Origin: JANNPJ01 sp965200525
GTDB taxonomy: Bacteria > Actinomycetota > Actinomycetes > Actinomycetales > Kineosporiaceae
Reading direction: 5' to 3'
Length of the DNA stretch: 64,000 nucleotides
Assembly: GCA_965200525.1 (NCBI GenBank)
Contig: OZ241368.1
Coordinates: forward strand, 806,001-870,000
Part shown: positions 21,790 through 29,899 of the stretch, piece after piece
Position numbering within the stretch: the stretch's first letter is position 1
How the letters are laid out: each line of letters starts with the position of its first letter
Translations under genes and position numbers: made by a program
The notes under the pieces: model-generated
Seen by the model: the letters and a program-made list of their open reading frames with translations, nothing else
Told to the model about the DNA's origin: nothing
Database searches by the model: none

Positions 21790-21996
21790 ATGAGTACACC
21801 GCAGCCCGCTGCCGAACGACTGCTGACCCCGGCCGAGGTCGCGGCTCTGTTCCGGGTGGACCCCAAGACGGTCACCCGGTGGGCCAACGCCAACAAGCTG
21901 ACGTCGATCCGCACCCTCGGCGGGCACCGGCGATACCGCGAGTCCGAGGTTCAGGCCCTGCTGGCCGAGATCCCTCAGCCGCGGGCGCACGACTAG
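21790..21996 (+). CDS. bldC: BldC-type developmental regulator, MerR-like HTH
   Basis: Exactly 68 residues, the length of Streptomyces BldC, with the characteristic core LTPAEVAALFRVDPKTVTRW and IRTLGGHRRYRESEV. BldC is a small DNA-binding protein that multimerises on direct repeats and times entry into development in Streptomyces. GGAGG precedes the ATG by six bases. The gene lies 144 bases after the GGDEF-EAL gene. Its TAG stop sits in the first copy of a 12-bp duplication shared with the convergent gene. Confidence 0.93.
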   Translation: MSTPQPAAERLLTPAEVAALFRVDPKTVTRWANANKLTSIRTLGGHRRYRESEVQALLAEIPQPRAHD

Positions 21997-22016
21997 CTCT
22001 TCGGCTAGCTCTTCGG
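21993..22016 (+). repeat. 12-bp tandem duplication holding both convergent stop codons
   Basis: CTAGCTCTTCGG occurs at 21993-22004 and again at 22005-22016. The CTAG in copy one gives the bldC stop; the CTAG in copy two gives, on the other strand, the stop of the SDR gene. Confidence 0.95.
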
Positions 22017-22844
22017 CCTGGACCCGTGCGCGACCAGCGACAGTGGCTGCCACTCGCGCCAGGTGGCCAGGCGGGACTCGTAGTCGGCGGTGGCGATGCC
22101 CAGCGGGGCCGCGCCGAAGAACACCCGCAGCGGTGGCTCCGGCGAGTCGACCAGGGTCAGTACGGCTTCGCTGCTGGCGGCGGGGTCGCCCGGATCGGCG
22201 GCGCGGGCCGCCCGAGCCCGGGCGACCTCTTCCCGGTAGTCGTCGTAGGCGGCGAGCGGCTCGGAGCGCTGGGCCGAGGAGCCGCCCCAGTCGGTGGAGA
22301 ACCCGCCCGGCTCGATCAGGGTGACCTTGATCCCGAACTGGGCCACCTCCTGGGCCAGGGACTGGCTGATGCCCTCCAGCGCCCACTTGGAGGCGTGGTA
22401 CATGCCGACCATCGGGAAGGCCGAGATCCCGCCGATCGAGGACACCTGCAGGATGTGGCCGCTGCCCTGCTCGCGCAGGAACGGCAGGCAGGCCTGGGTC
22501 ACCCAGAGGGCACCGAACAGGTTGGTCTCGATCTGGGCCCGGGCCTCGGCCTCGGAGACCTCCTCGACCATGCCGAAGTGACCGTAACCGGCGTTGTTGA
22601 CCACGACGTCGAGCCGGCCGAAGCGCTGGTGGGCCTGCTCGACGGCGGCGAAGGCGGCCGCCCGGTCGGTGACGTCCAGGGCGATCGGCAGGACGGCGTC
22701 CCCGTGCTTGGCCACCAGGTCGTCGAGCGCGCTGACGTCGCGGGCGGTGGCGGCGACCTGATCGCCACGCTCCAGCGCCGCGGCGGCCCACTCCCGGCCG
22801 AAGCCGCGCGAGGTGCCGGTGATGAACCATGTCTTCTGAGCCAT
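22005..22844 (-). CDS. Short-chain dehydrogenase/reductase
   Basis: A 279-residue classical SDR: cofactor motif ITGTSRGFGREW near residue 8, NNAG, the catalytic Ser in VSSIGG and the YHASK Tyr/Lys pair. Residues ATARD after the first beta-strand suggest NADP(H). The substrate is unknown. The ATG at 22844 was chosen because the cofactor motif begins eight residues later; the same frame stays open far upstream, antisense to the ligase gene, and that part is not real. It converges on bldC with eight bases between. Confidence 0.88.
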   Translation of the reverse strand: MAQKTWFITGTSRGFGREWAAAALERGDQVAATARDVSALDDLVAKHGDAVLPIALDVTDRAAAFAAVEQAHQRFGRLDVVVNNAGYGHFGMVEEVSEAEARAQIETNLFGALWVTQACLPFLREQGSGHILQVSSIGGISAFPMVGMYHASKWALEGISQSLAQEVAQFGIKVTLIEPGGFSTDWGGSSAQRSEPLAAYDDYREEVARARAARAADPGDPAASSEAVLTLVDSPEPPLRVFFGAAPLGIATADYESRLATWREWQPLSLVAHGSRPKS

Positions 22845-22897
22845 GATCCCCACGTTGCCACATCCGGATCGCCCCCGCGCCCCGGGGGGCGGCCCGG

Positions 22898-23875
22898 TCA
22901 GCTCTCGCGGACGACGTCCTCGGGTGACTTGTCGGGGCGCAGCCCGCGCCAGGTCGGGTGCCGGAGCCGGTCGTCGGGAGTCCACTCGGCGAAGGCGACC
23001 TCGCCGACCAGGTTCGGCGTGACCCAGTGGGCATCGCGAGCGTCCAGCGCCGGGACGTCGAGGAACGGGCTGGTCTTGCGGCTCGCCGAGCCCAGGCGGG
23101 ACCGCAGGTCGGCCAGGGTGGCGGCGGTGAAGCCGGTGCCGACCCGGCCGACGTAGTGCAACCCGGCCGGCGTGGGCAGGCCGACCAGCAATGACCCGAT
23201 GGTGCCGGACCGGGCTCCGGCTCCCGGCCGCCAGCCGCCGACCAGCACCTCCTGCATCCGGATGTTCTTCAGCTTGATCCAGTCCGGCGAGCGGCGCCCG
23301 GGCCGGTAGGTCGAGGCCCTGCGCTTGGCCACGATGCCCTCGAGCTGCTCGGCCCGGCTGCGGGCCACGGCCTGCTCGGCCGTGCCCTCGACCGGGGCCG
23401 GGGTCTGCCACGAGACACCTTGCAGGTCGAGCCCTTCGAGGACGGCCCGCCGGTCGGTCCAGGGCAGGCTGAGGGCCGAGTGCCCGTCCAGATGCAGCAC
23501 GTCGAAGATCATCAGGACGGCGGGATCCTCGGCGGCCAGGCCGGCGGCGGTCTCGGCGTCGTTGACGTGCATCCGCTTCTGCAGGGTGGCGAAGCTGCTG
23601 CGCCCGTCCGGGCCCAGGGTGACCATCTCGCCGTCCAGCAGCGCGTGCGTGCCGGCCAACTGGTCCCCGAGCGCGGCCAGCTCGGGATAGCCGACGGTCA
23701 TGTCCTTGTTGTTGCGTGAGGTGAGCGTGAGCCGGCGGCCGTCCCAGCGGACGATGGTGCGCACGCCGTCCCACTTCTTCTCGAACACCCAGTCGGCGTC
23801 CGGGCCGCTCAGCGGGAGCGCCCCGAGGGTGGCCAGCATCGGATCGACGAAACCGGGCAGCGACTCGTTGGCCAT
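22898..23875 (-). CDS. ATP-dependent DNA ligase (LigD-ligase-like)
   Basis: A 325-residue protein with nucleotidyltransferase motif I EKKWDGVR (Lys accepts AMP), LLDGEMVTL, IFDVLHLDG, the EGIVAKRR motif IV and WIKLKN motif V, followed by an OB-fold ending in LVGEVAFAEWT. It matches the stand-alone ligase or LigD ligase domain involved in non-homologous end joining or repair in actinobacteria. No polymerase or nuclease domain is fused and no ku gene is adjacent. 53 bases separate it from the SDR gene downstream; the two may share a transcript. Confidence 0.9.
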   Translation of the reverse strand: MANESLPGFVDPMLATLGALPLSGPDADWVFEKKWDGVRTIVRWDGRRLTLTSRNNKDMTVGYPELAALGDQLAGTHALLDGEMVTLGPDGRSSFATLQKRMHVNDAETAAGLAAEDPAVLMIFDVLHLDGHSALSLPWTDRRAVLEGLDLQGVSWQTPAPVEGTAEQAVARSRAEQLEGIVAKRRASTYRPGRRSPDWIKLKNIRMQEVLVGGWRPGAGARSGTIGSLLVGLPTPAGLHYVGRVGTGFTAATLADLRSRLGSASRKTSPFLDVPALDARDAHWVTPNLVGEVAFAEWTPDDRLRHPTWRGLRPDKSPEDVVRES

Positions 23876-23908
23876 GCTCGATCCTCTCAGCCTGTTCGAT
23901 CTGCTCGA

Positions 23909-24691
23909 TCAGCCGAAGGCGGCGTGCCGGTTCCAGAGGTCGAGCAGGTCGCGGTCGCCGGAGACCTGCACCGCCGGATCGTCGAAGGAAGTGCGGGTGT
24001 AGACGGCGAGCAGCAGGTCAGTCAGCGGCGCCCGCACGGTGACCGCGGCCGGCCGGCGGCTCCGCTGCCAGCCGATGACGTCGCCGGTCAGGTCAACGAA
24101 CCAGGCGGCGTCCGGAGCGCTCGCCGGGGCGTCGGTGGCCTCGAACCCGACAGTTCTTCCGGGTCCGAACAGTTCGCGCTTCTGCGGCCTGTACTCGAAG
24201 TGCTGGGGCAGGGCGTGAAGCCACATCCACTCATCGACGGCATCGACGGCGACGTCCGGGCTCAGGCTGAACTCGCGCCCGGCGGCCAGGGTGGCGTCGG
24301 CCCGGTGGATCAGGGTCTCGTGGGTGAACCGCCGGGCCCAGAAGGACGTCGTGCCGTGCAGGTCGAGCGGCGTCCACAGGCTCGCGTCGGGGCCGGCCGC
24401 GCGCAGGGCGGCGGACAGCTCGCCCGCTCCGGCCCGCAGCCAGGCCGACGGGAACTCACCGGTGTCGTCGCCCTCGAGCAGGCGCATGTCGTCGTCCGGG
24501 AGGAAGCTCGCCGACCGGGTACGAACTGTCTGCTCGGCCCAGCGCTGGCCGTGGCCGATGTGGCGGACCAGCATGCCCAGGCTCCAGTCCGGGCAGGACG
24601 GCACCCGAGACCGCAGATCAGCGCCTTTCAGGCCGGTGGCCAGCAGTTCGGTCTGGGTCAGGATCTCGGTGCAGTACCGGTCGTGGTCCAT
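23909..24691 (-). CDS. Maleylpyruvate isomerase family, mycothiol-dependent enzyme
   Basis: A 260-residue protein of the DinB/MDMPI superfamily: an N-terminal four-helix domain with SCPDWSLGMLVRHIGHGQRW, including the first metal-ligand His, then FTHETLIHRADA with the other metal ligands, and a C-terminal MDMPI domain. Relatives use mycothiol as cofactor or are uncharacterised thiol transferases. The ATG at 24691 has GGAAGG upstream. It is encoded just downstream of, and in the same direction as, the AraC regulator, 25 bases away. Fits the mycothiol chemistry implied by mtr in this window. Confidence 0.82.
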   Translation of the reverse strand: MDHDRYCTEILTQTELLATGLKGADLRSRVPSCPDWSLGMLVRHIGHGQRWAEQTVRTRSASFLPDDDMRLLEGDDTGEFPSAWLRAGAGELSAALRAAGPDASLWTPLDLHGTTSFWARRFTHETLIHRADATLAAGREFSLSPDVAVDAVDEWMWLHALPQHFEYRPQKRELFGPGRTVGFEATDAPASAPDAAWFVDLTGDVIGWQRSRRPAAVTVRAPLTDLLLAVYTRTSFDDPAVQVSGDRDLLDLWNRHAAFG

Positions 24692-24716
24692 CACGGTTCG
24701 GGTTCCTTCCTGGTTT

Positions 24717-25637
24717 CTACGAGTGAGGTACGTCCGGAAGGTGGGCGGCCTGCTGACGACGCCAGCGGCCCGGGGTGATCCCGTGGTGCCGCTTGAACGC
24801 GTCCGAGAAGGCGAACTCACTGCGGTAGCCGACCTGGCCGGCCACCACGGCCAGGGTCGACTCCGACCGCAGCAGGGCTGCGTCGGCCAGATCCATCCGC
24901 AGGTCGGTGAGGTAGGTGGACGGCGGGTGACCCACTTGGCCGGTGAACCGGCGGGCGAAGGCGGCCCGCGACAGGCCGGCCAGCCGGGCCATCGACTCCA
25001 CGCTCCAGTCGTGGGCCGGATCGGCATGCAGGGCCCGCAGCACCGGGCCCAGGGCCTGGTCGTCGAGCGCCTGGTACCAGCCCGGCGCCGCGCTGCCCGG
25101 CCGGGAGAACCACTCGCGCAGAAGGTAGACCAGGATCAGGTCGAGCAAACGGTCGAGCACGGTCTGCTGGCCGGGGGCCTGCCGGCCGATCTCGGCGACC
25201 AGTAGGGTCACCGCCGCGGCCAGGTGCGGCCCCTGCTCGCCGGCGTGAATTACCACGAAGCGCGGCAGGTGATCGAGCAGACCGTCGCAGACCGTGCCTT
25301 CGAGCGTATAGGCCCCGCAGACCAGCAGGGATCGCGGTTGGCCGGACGGCGGGTCGTCGCCCTGCCGCCGGGCCTGGCTGATCGGGATCGAGGGCGCACC
25401 GGGCCCGCTGAGAATTCGGTACGGCGCCCCGGCGCGGGCCAGCACCAGATCGCCCGGGCCGAGCGGGAGCGGCTCACCGGCTCCCGGATCCAGCTCGGCC
25501 GGGCCGGCCAGCAGGGCATGAAAGGTGAGTGGGCGGCGTCCACCGAACTCCACGCCCCAGGGCGCGGCCAGCTCGAGGTGGGAGAACACGGCCCCCCGGG
25601 CCCGGGCCCGGGCCAGCAGGTCGGCCAGCACATCCAT
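24717..25637 (-). CDS. AraC family transcriptional regulator with cupin-type sensor domain
   Basis: 306 residues. The N-terminal AraC-binding (cupin_6-like) domain contains WGVEFGGRRPLTFHAL and LGPGDLVLARAGAPY. The C-terminal two-helix DNA-binding domain contains MARLAGLSRAAFARRFT and VAGQVGYRSEFAFSDAFKRH, ending with the family's PGRWR. Start ATG at 25637. It is transcribed divergently from an NmrA-like oxidoreductase 81 bases away, the usual arrangement for a regulator of its neighbour. Confidence 0.88.
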   Translation of the reverse strand: MDVLADLLARARARGAVFSHLELAAPWGVEFGGRRPLTFHALLAGPAELDPGAGEPLPLGPGDLVLARAGAPYRILSGPGAPSIPISQARRQGDDPPSGQPRSLLVCGAYTLEGTVCDGLLDHLPRFVVIHAGEQGPHLAAAVTLLVAEIGRQAPGQQTVLDRLLDLILVYLLREWFSRPGSAAPGWYQALDDQALGPVLRALHADPAHDWSVESMARLAGLSRAAFARRFTGQVGHPPSTYLTDLRMDLADAALLRSESTLAVVAGQVGYRSEFAFSDAFKRHHGITPGRWRRQQAAHLPDVPHS

Positions 25638-25674
25638 GCCGACCAGGGTAGACGATCTCGTATTTCTGCGCGCG

Positions 25675-25701
25675 TTCCACCTATGTTTTAGCTCAGTGGA
25701 A
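25675..25701. promoter_or_regulatory. Candidate operator between AraC regulator and NmrA-like gene
   Basis: Inverted repeat TTCCAC, 15 bases, GTGGAA, in the only AT-richer part of the 81-base divergent spacer. The arms are short, so this is a suggestion only. Confidence 0.35.
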
Positions 25702-25718
25702 AAGCACAGAATCATTTC

Positions 25719-26552
25719 ATGAGCAGATTTCTGGTGATCGGTGGCACCGGCAAGGTCGGACGCCGGGTGGCCGTCGCCCTGCGTGAGGCGGGCCAGGAGC
25801 CCAGGGTGGCCAGCCGGTCCGGCGGCGACGTCCGCTTCGACTGGCATCGGCCGGAGACGTACGCACCGGCGCTGGCCGGAGTGGAAGGGGTCTTCCTGGT
25901 CGGCCCCGGTTCGGCCAATGACTGGTCCGGGCTCCTGACCTCGTTCTTGACTGCGGCCGAGACGGCCGGCGTGCGGCGGGTGGTGCTGCTGTCGGCCCGC
26001 GGCGTCGAGTTCCTGCCCGACGGGGTCGTGGCCCGGGTCGAGCAGACCCTGCGCCGGACCCCGGCCGGGCTGGAGTGGACCATTTTGCGCCCGGCCCACT
26101 TCGCTCAGAACTTCACCGAGGCCATGTTCGTGCCGGTGGACGGCGAGGTGGCCGCACCGGTCGCGGCCGGGGCCGAGCCGTTCGTCGACGTCCTGGACAT
26201 CGCCGAGGTGGCCACCGAGGTGCTGATCGGCGGCCGGTACGCCGGGCAGACGATCGAGCTGTCCGGCCCGGCCCCACTGACCTTCGACCAGGCGTTGCGG
26301 GTGCTGAGCGAGGTGACCGGGCAACCGTTGCGCTACCTGGCCGAGTCGGCCCCGGCCCACGTCGAGCGACTGCGCTCGGCCGGGCTGCCGGAAGGCTACG
26401 TGACCTGGCGGATGGCCATGCTGGGCGGTATCGCCCGCGGCGAGGACGCCTACCTCAGCCACGGCGTGGCCCAGGTACTGGGCCGCCCGGCAACGGATTT
26501 CGCTACCTGGGCGGCCCGGGAAGCCACCGGGCCGGCGGTCGAGCGGAGCTGA
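25719..26552 (+). CDS. NmrA-like NAD(P)-binding protein (atypical SDR)
   Basis: A 277-residue protein with N-terminal cofactor motif VIGGTGKVGRRVA and the NmrA/YtfG-like segments RVVLLSARG and WTILRPAHFAQNF. There is no Tyr-x3-Lys active site, so it may be an NAD(P)H-dependent quinone-type reductase or a redox sensor. It is divergent from the AraC-type regulator, which probably controls it. No strong Shine-Dalgarno precedes the ATG. Confidence 0.85.
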   Translation: MSRFLVIGGTGKVGRRVAVALREAGQEPRVASRSGGDVRFDWHRPETYAPALAGVEGVFLVGPGSANDWSGLLTSFLTAAETAGVRRVVLLSARGVEFLPDGVVARVEQTLRRTPAGLEWTILRPAHFAQNFTEAMFVPVDGEVAAPVAAGAEPFVDVLDIAEVATEVLIGGRYAGQTIELSGPAPLTFDQALRVLSEVTGQPLRYLAESAPAHVERLRSAGLPEGYVTWRMAMLGGIARGEDAYLSHGVAQVLGRPATDFATWAAREATGPAVERS

Positions 26553-26577
26553 CCAACGGAACCCTGGGGGCTGCGGC

Positions 26578-26985
26578 TCAGCGGCGGCGGTTCAGTTCGG
26601 CCACGACGTGGTCCATGAAGTCGTCCACGTCGTCCTGGTCGTAACCTTCTCGGAACTTGCTGGCCGTGAACCGCTGGTTGATCACGTCGGACTCGGTCAG
26701 AGGGCGCCCGGTCGGGGCGTGGTGGGGGCCTTGGCGCAGGAAGGACTCCACCCGGTCCAGGAAGTCGTCGACCTCGTCCTGGTCGTAGCCCTCCCGGAAC
26801 TTGGTCGCACCGAAGCGAACGCGCTTCACGTCGTCCGCCGTCAGTGGCCCCAGGGAGGCCGGGTCGGCCACCGGCCTCGGCCGGCCGCCGCCCGGCCCGA
26901 GCAGGCCGGCCAGGCGGCTCCAGATCGTCGGCCGGGCCGGTTGTCCGAGCGAGTCACCCTGATAGAAGCCCCCGTCGGATCTCAT
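26578..26985 (-). CDS. Small protein with two DivIVA domains
   Basis: 135 residues. After a basic, Pro/Gly-rich N-terminus (1-47), two near-copies of the DivIVA N-terminal motif follow: about 48-80 and 96-128, each holding KFREGYDQD(E/D)VDDF. This segment normally occurs once at the start of DivIVA/Wag31-type polar growth proteins, followed by a long coiled coil; here it is doubled and the coiled coil is missing. It might cap or regulate DivIVA assemblies at cell poles, which is inference. Confidence 0.85.
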   Translation of the reverse strand: MRSDGGFYQGDSLGQPARPTIWSRLAGLLGPGGGRPRPVADPASLGPLTADDVKRVRFGATKFREGYDQDEVDDFLDRVESFLRQGPHHAPTGRPLTESDVINQRFTASKFREGYDQDDVDDFMDHVVAELNRRR

Positions 26986-27034
26986 CCCGTCATCCTAGGG
27001 GCGGGTCCGGGGGGCGAACCAGGTCGAGATCAGT

Positions 27035-27205
27035 TCAGGCGGGCTCGGGAACGCTGTCCGGATCGTCGGGGCCGGGCATCGGCTCGACCGGAGCCGGGGG
27101 CAGCGTGGTCGGAGTGTCCGGCGACAGTTCGCCCGGGTCGTCCGGGACGGGCTCGGTCGGGTCGATCGGTGGGTACGAGTCGGGATCAGGTCCGGGCAGT
27201 GTCAT
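27035..27205 (-). CDS. Small acidic proline-rich protein
   Basis: 56 residues from the ATG at 27205, almost entirely Pro, Asp, Glu, Thr, Ser and Val (PDPDSYPPIDPTEPVPDDPG at the N-terminus). Similar small acidic Pro-rich proteins are common in actinobacteria without known role. The Shine-Dalgarno is weak, and an in-frame extension to 27244 is possible. Likely disordered. Confidence 0.4.
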   Translation of the reverse strand: MTLPGPDPDSYPPIDPTEPVPDDPGELSPDTPTTLPPAPVEPMPGPDDPDSVPEPA

Positions 27206-27265
27206 GGCACCAGTCTTGCCCCATCGGCGCCTCGGCCGCACCACCAGGCGACGGCGCGCCGTCGT

Positions 27266-28792
27266 TCATTGCCGGCCGGGCCGGAACACCGGCAGCGCCG
27301 CGAGCGCATCGTCCAGGTGGCGGTGGCAACTCGCGACCACGCCGTCCGGGCGAACCAGCGCGACCCGGGTGCGGCCCCGGCGCAGCCAGCCGGTCCAGGG
27401 CGAGCCGGCCGCCGCGTGGAGCACGAATCCACCTCGATCGCGGGCAGTTTCGAGTTGACCGGAGGTGGGCCGGTCCCTGCTGACGATGACGAAGCCGTCG
27501 ACGCGCAGGTCGTCCAGGCGGCCACCGGAGGGCAGAACCGCATTGGGGCACAGCGTTCCGATCAGCGGGTGGCGCAGCCGCTGCCTGGGCGAGCCACAGC
27601 GCAGCCGGGGCGTGCTGCTGTCGAGCACCCGGGTCCGCAGACCAGGCACCAGGTGCAGGCGCGGAGCGACCCGACGGCGAAGGACGTCGCCGGTGCGGCC
27701 GCCGGCGGTCATCGCGACCCCCAGACCGATGGCCAGCCGGATCAGGCCGCGGATGTGCGGTTCTCGCTCCCGCTGGTACGTGTCCAGCCAACTCGGCGGC
27801 AGGGAACGGTCGAGCACCCCGGCCAGCTTCCAGCACAGGTTCATCGCATCGCGCAGCCCGGCGCCCAGGCCCTGGCCGATGAACGGCGGCGTCAGGTGGG
27901 CGGCGTCGCCGAGCAGGAACACCCGCCCGGCCCGCCAGTGGTCGGCCACCTGAGCTCGGAAGGTGTATTCGGCCAGCCGCAACACGGTGACGTCGTCGTC
28001 GGCCGTTCCCGGACCGCGAGCGCCGGCCGGTAGCCAGCGGTCGATCAGGGCCCGCACGCCGGCGCCCCGGAAGTCGGCCGCGCTCTCGCCGTCCCGCAGC
28101 CGGAACTCCCAGCGGTAGCGGGCCGGCGCGATCCGCATGAACGTGCCCGCCCGGTGCGGGTCGCAGATCTGGTGAACCCCCTCCCAGGCGCCCAGGTCCA
28201 GATCGGTGTGGACGTCGACCACCAGCCAGCGCTGGGCGAAGCCGAGCTCGGCCAGGTTCGCCCCGATCGCGGAGCGAACCACGCTGTTGGCGCCGTCGCA
28301 GCCGAGCAGGTAGCCGGCCTCGACCGTGTGCTCGGTGCCGGACGCGAGATCGGTGTAGCCGACCTGCACGCCGTCCTCACCGGGCCGGATCGACGTCACC
28401 TCGCAGCCGCCGCGAAACGTCGCCTCGGGCCGCTGTTTCAGGTTCTGCCGGAGAATCGCCTCGAGGTCGGGCTGGTCGAACAGATTCGCCTGCGGAAAGC
28501 CGTGCCGGCCGGCTTCCCGGTCGCGGCTGAACTCGGCCAGCACGGTCAGGTCGGCGGCCAGCAGGCGCAATCCCTCGGCCGGCCGGGAGATCGTGGCGAA
28601 GGCCGGCCCCAGCCCCAGCCGGCCCAGGATGCGGTACACCTCGTCGTCCAGATGCACGGCCCGGGGTTGCGGGTAGGCCTCGAGCCGCCGGTCGAGCACC
28701 AACGTGGAGATGCCGTAGCCGGCCAGCAACGACGCGGCGGTGAGCCCGGTCGGCCCGGCGCCGACGATGAGCACGGGCCCGTTGGTGGTCAC
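27266..28792 (-). CDS. FAD-dependent aromatic-type monooxygenase
   Basis: A 508-residue flavoprotein of the p-hydroxybenzoate hydroxylase/UbiH class: LIVGAGPTGLTAASLLA (FAD ADP part), the DG motif LLGCDGANSVVRSAIG, and VFLLGDAAHLTPPFIGQGLG binding the FAD ribityl. A C-terminal thioredoxin-like domain (about 410-508) follows, as in phenol or polyketide hydroxylases. It would hydroxylate an aromatic or polyketide substrate with NAD(P)H and O2. The GTG start is set by an unusually strong AAAGGAGG at 28801-28808. It is divergent from the GNAT gene. Confidence 0.88.
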   Translation of the reverse strand: MTTNGPVLIVGAGPTGLTAASLLAGYGISTLVLDRRLEAYPQPRAVHLDDEVYRILGRLGLGPAFATISRPAEGLRLLAADLTVLAEFSRDREAGRHGFPQANLFDQPDLEAILRQNLKQRPEATFRGGCEVTSIRPGEDGVQVGYTDLASGTEHTVEAGYLLGCDGANSVVRSAIGANLAELGFAQRWLVVDVHTDLDLGAWEGVHQICDPHRAGTFMRIAPARYRWEFRLRDGESAADFRGAGVRALIDRWLPAGARGPGTADDDVTVLRLAEYTFRAQVADHWRAGRVFLLGDAAHLTPPFIGQGLGAGLRDAMNLCWKLAGVLDRSLPPSWLDTYQREREPHIRGLIRLAIGLGVAMTAGGRTGDVLRRRVAPRLHLVPGLRTRVLDSSTPRLRCGSPRQRLRHPLIGTLCPNAVLPSGGRLDDLRVDGFVIVSRDRPTSGQLETARDRGGFVLHAAAGSPWTGWLRRGRTRVALVRPDGVVASCHRHLDDALAALPVFRPGRQ

Positions 28793-28864
28793 GCTGCCCA
28801 CCTCCTTTGGCTGCTCGGGCACGGTATCCCACGCTGCAGCGGCCCCGGCGTTTACGGTGGCCTG

Positions 28865-29257
28865 ATGTACACGTACCAATGGCGGGGGCCGTTCGACAAC
28901 AGCGAGGTCAACCGCCTGCACGCCGAAGGATTCGCCCACCCGCTCCGGGACGACGACTGGTCGGCCCAGCTGGGCCGGCACAGCCTGGGCTGGGTCTGCG
29001 CTCGCGACGGCGACACCCTGATCGGGTTCGTCAACGTCGCCTGGGACGGCGGCGTCCACGCCTTCCTGCTCGACACCCTGGTCGGCGCGACCAACCGGGG
29101 CCAGGGCGTGGGGACGGCGCTGATCACAGTGGCCACCGACAACGCCCGCACGGCCGGCTGCGAGTGGCTGCACGTCGACTTCGAGGAACATCTGCGCCGG
29201 TTCTACCTCGAAGCCGGGCAGTTCACCGAGACCGACGCCGGCCTGATCGCGCTTTAG
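28865..29257 (+). CDS. GNAT family N-acetyltransferase
   Basis: A 130-residue single-domain GNAT with the acetyl-CoA pyrophosphate loop RGQGVGTALI and the C-terminal FYLEAGQF segment. The substrate is unknown. Its last four bases overlap the end of the convergent gene. Confidence 0.85.
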   Translation: MYTYQWRGPFDNSEVNRLHAEGFAHPLRDDDWSAQLGRHSLGWVCARDGDTLIGFVNVAWDGGVHAFLLDTLVGATNRGQGVGTALITVATDNARTAGCEWLHVDFEEHLRRFYLEAGQFTETDAGLIAL

Positions 29258-29754
29258 CCCCAGCTCTCGTTCCGGGCCGGGATCACGGCGTGGACGACAC
29301 GCTGTTCACCCCGGTACACGTCCTCACAGACCCAGTCCTCCAGCGCCTCGGCCAGCCAGCCGGCCGGGTCGGCCATCGTGTACGGGCCGGGCTCGCTCCC
29401 GGCCCAGAACGGCGAGTGGAATGTCGCCTCTCGGGCTCGGATCAGGAGCCACAGCTGGTCCGGATCCTCCAGCGGGGTCGGCTGCTCGTCCGGGTCCTTC
29501 AGAAACCGGAGCGTCATCGACGACGAGAAGGGCCCATGGTCCGAGCGGTGCACCACCTCGGGTTCGGACCACGACTCCGGCGACCAGTGCCCCAGGATCG
29601 GGGTGCGCGGCCCCCATCCGAGATCGACGCCCGTCAGATCGCCCGGCCGGACCACGCTCCTGACCAGGGGCAACACAATCCGGGCCACGATGTCGTCCAG
29701 ATCCACCGGGTCGAACGGATCGTCCGCCCCCGGACCGGTAATGGTCGTCACCAT
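29254..29754 (-). CDS. Hypothetical protein
   Basis: A 166-residue acidic soluble protein, no signal peptide, membrane helix or familiar motif. It is rich in Trp, Pro and Asp (GHWSPESWSEP, FHSPFWAGSEPGPYTMADPA). Codon use looks normal for the window. It overlaps the GNAT gene tail to tail by four bases. Confidence 0.5.
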   Translation of the reverse strand: MVTTITGPGADDPFDPVDLDDIVARIVLPLVRSVVRPGDLTGVDLGWGPRTPILGHWSPESWSEPEVVHRSDHGPFSSSMTLRFLKDPDEQPTPLEDPDQLWLLIRAREATFHSPFWAGSEPGPYTMADPAGWLAEALEDWVCEDVYRGEQRVVHAVIPARNESWG

Positions 29755-29899
29755 TCCAGCGTGCCACGGCTAAGCTGGGGAGCGCGCCGCCGGGCGCACC
29801 CGGTCCGCGGGGAAGGGAACATCCCACCGGTTGCTCGGGGACCACATCGGTGACGGACCTCGGCCCGGCAACGCGGACGCGGGCTCACGGAGGTTCGCC

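Noticed and set aside
22845..23774. Upstream extension of the SDR frame
   Set aside because: This part overlaps the DNA ligase gene in another frame and looks like shadow sequence; the SDR cofactor motif sits eight residues after the ATG at 22844.
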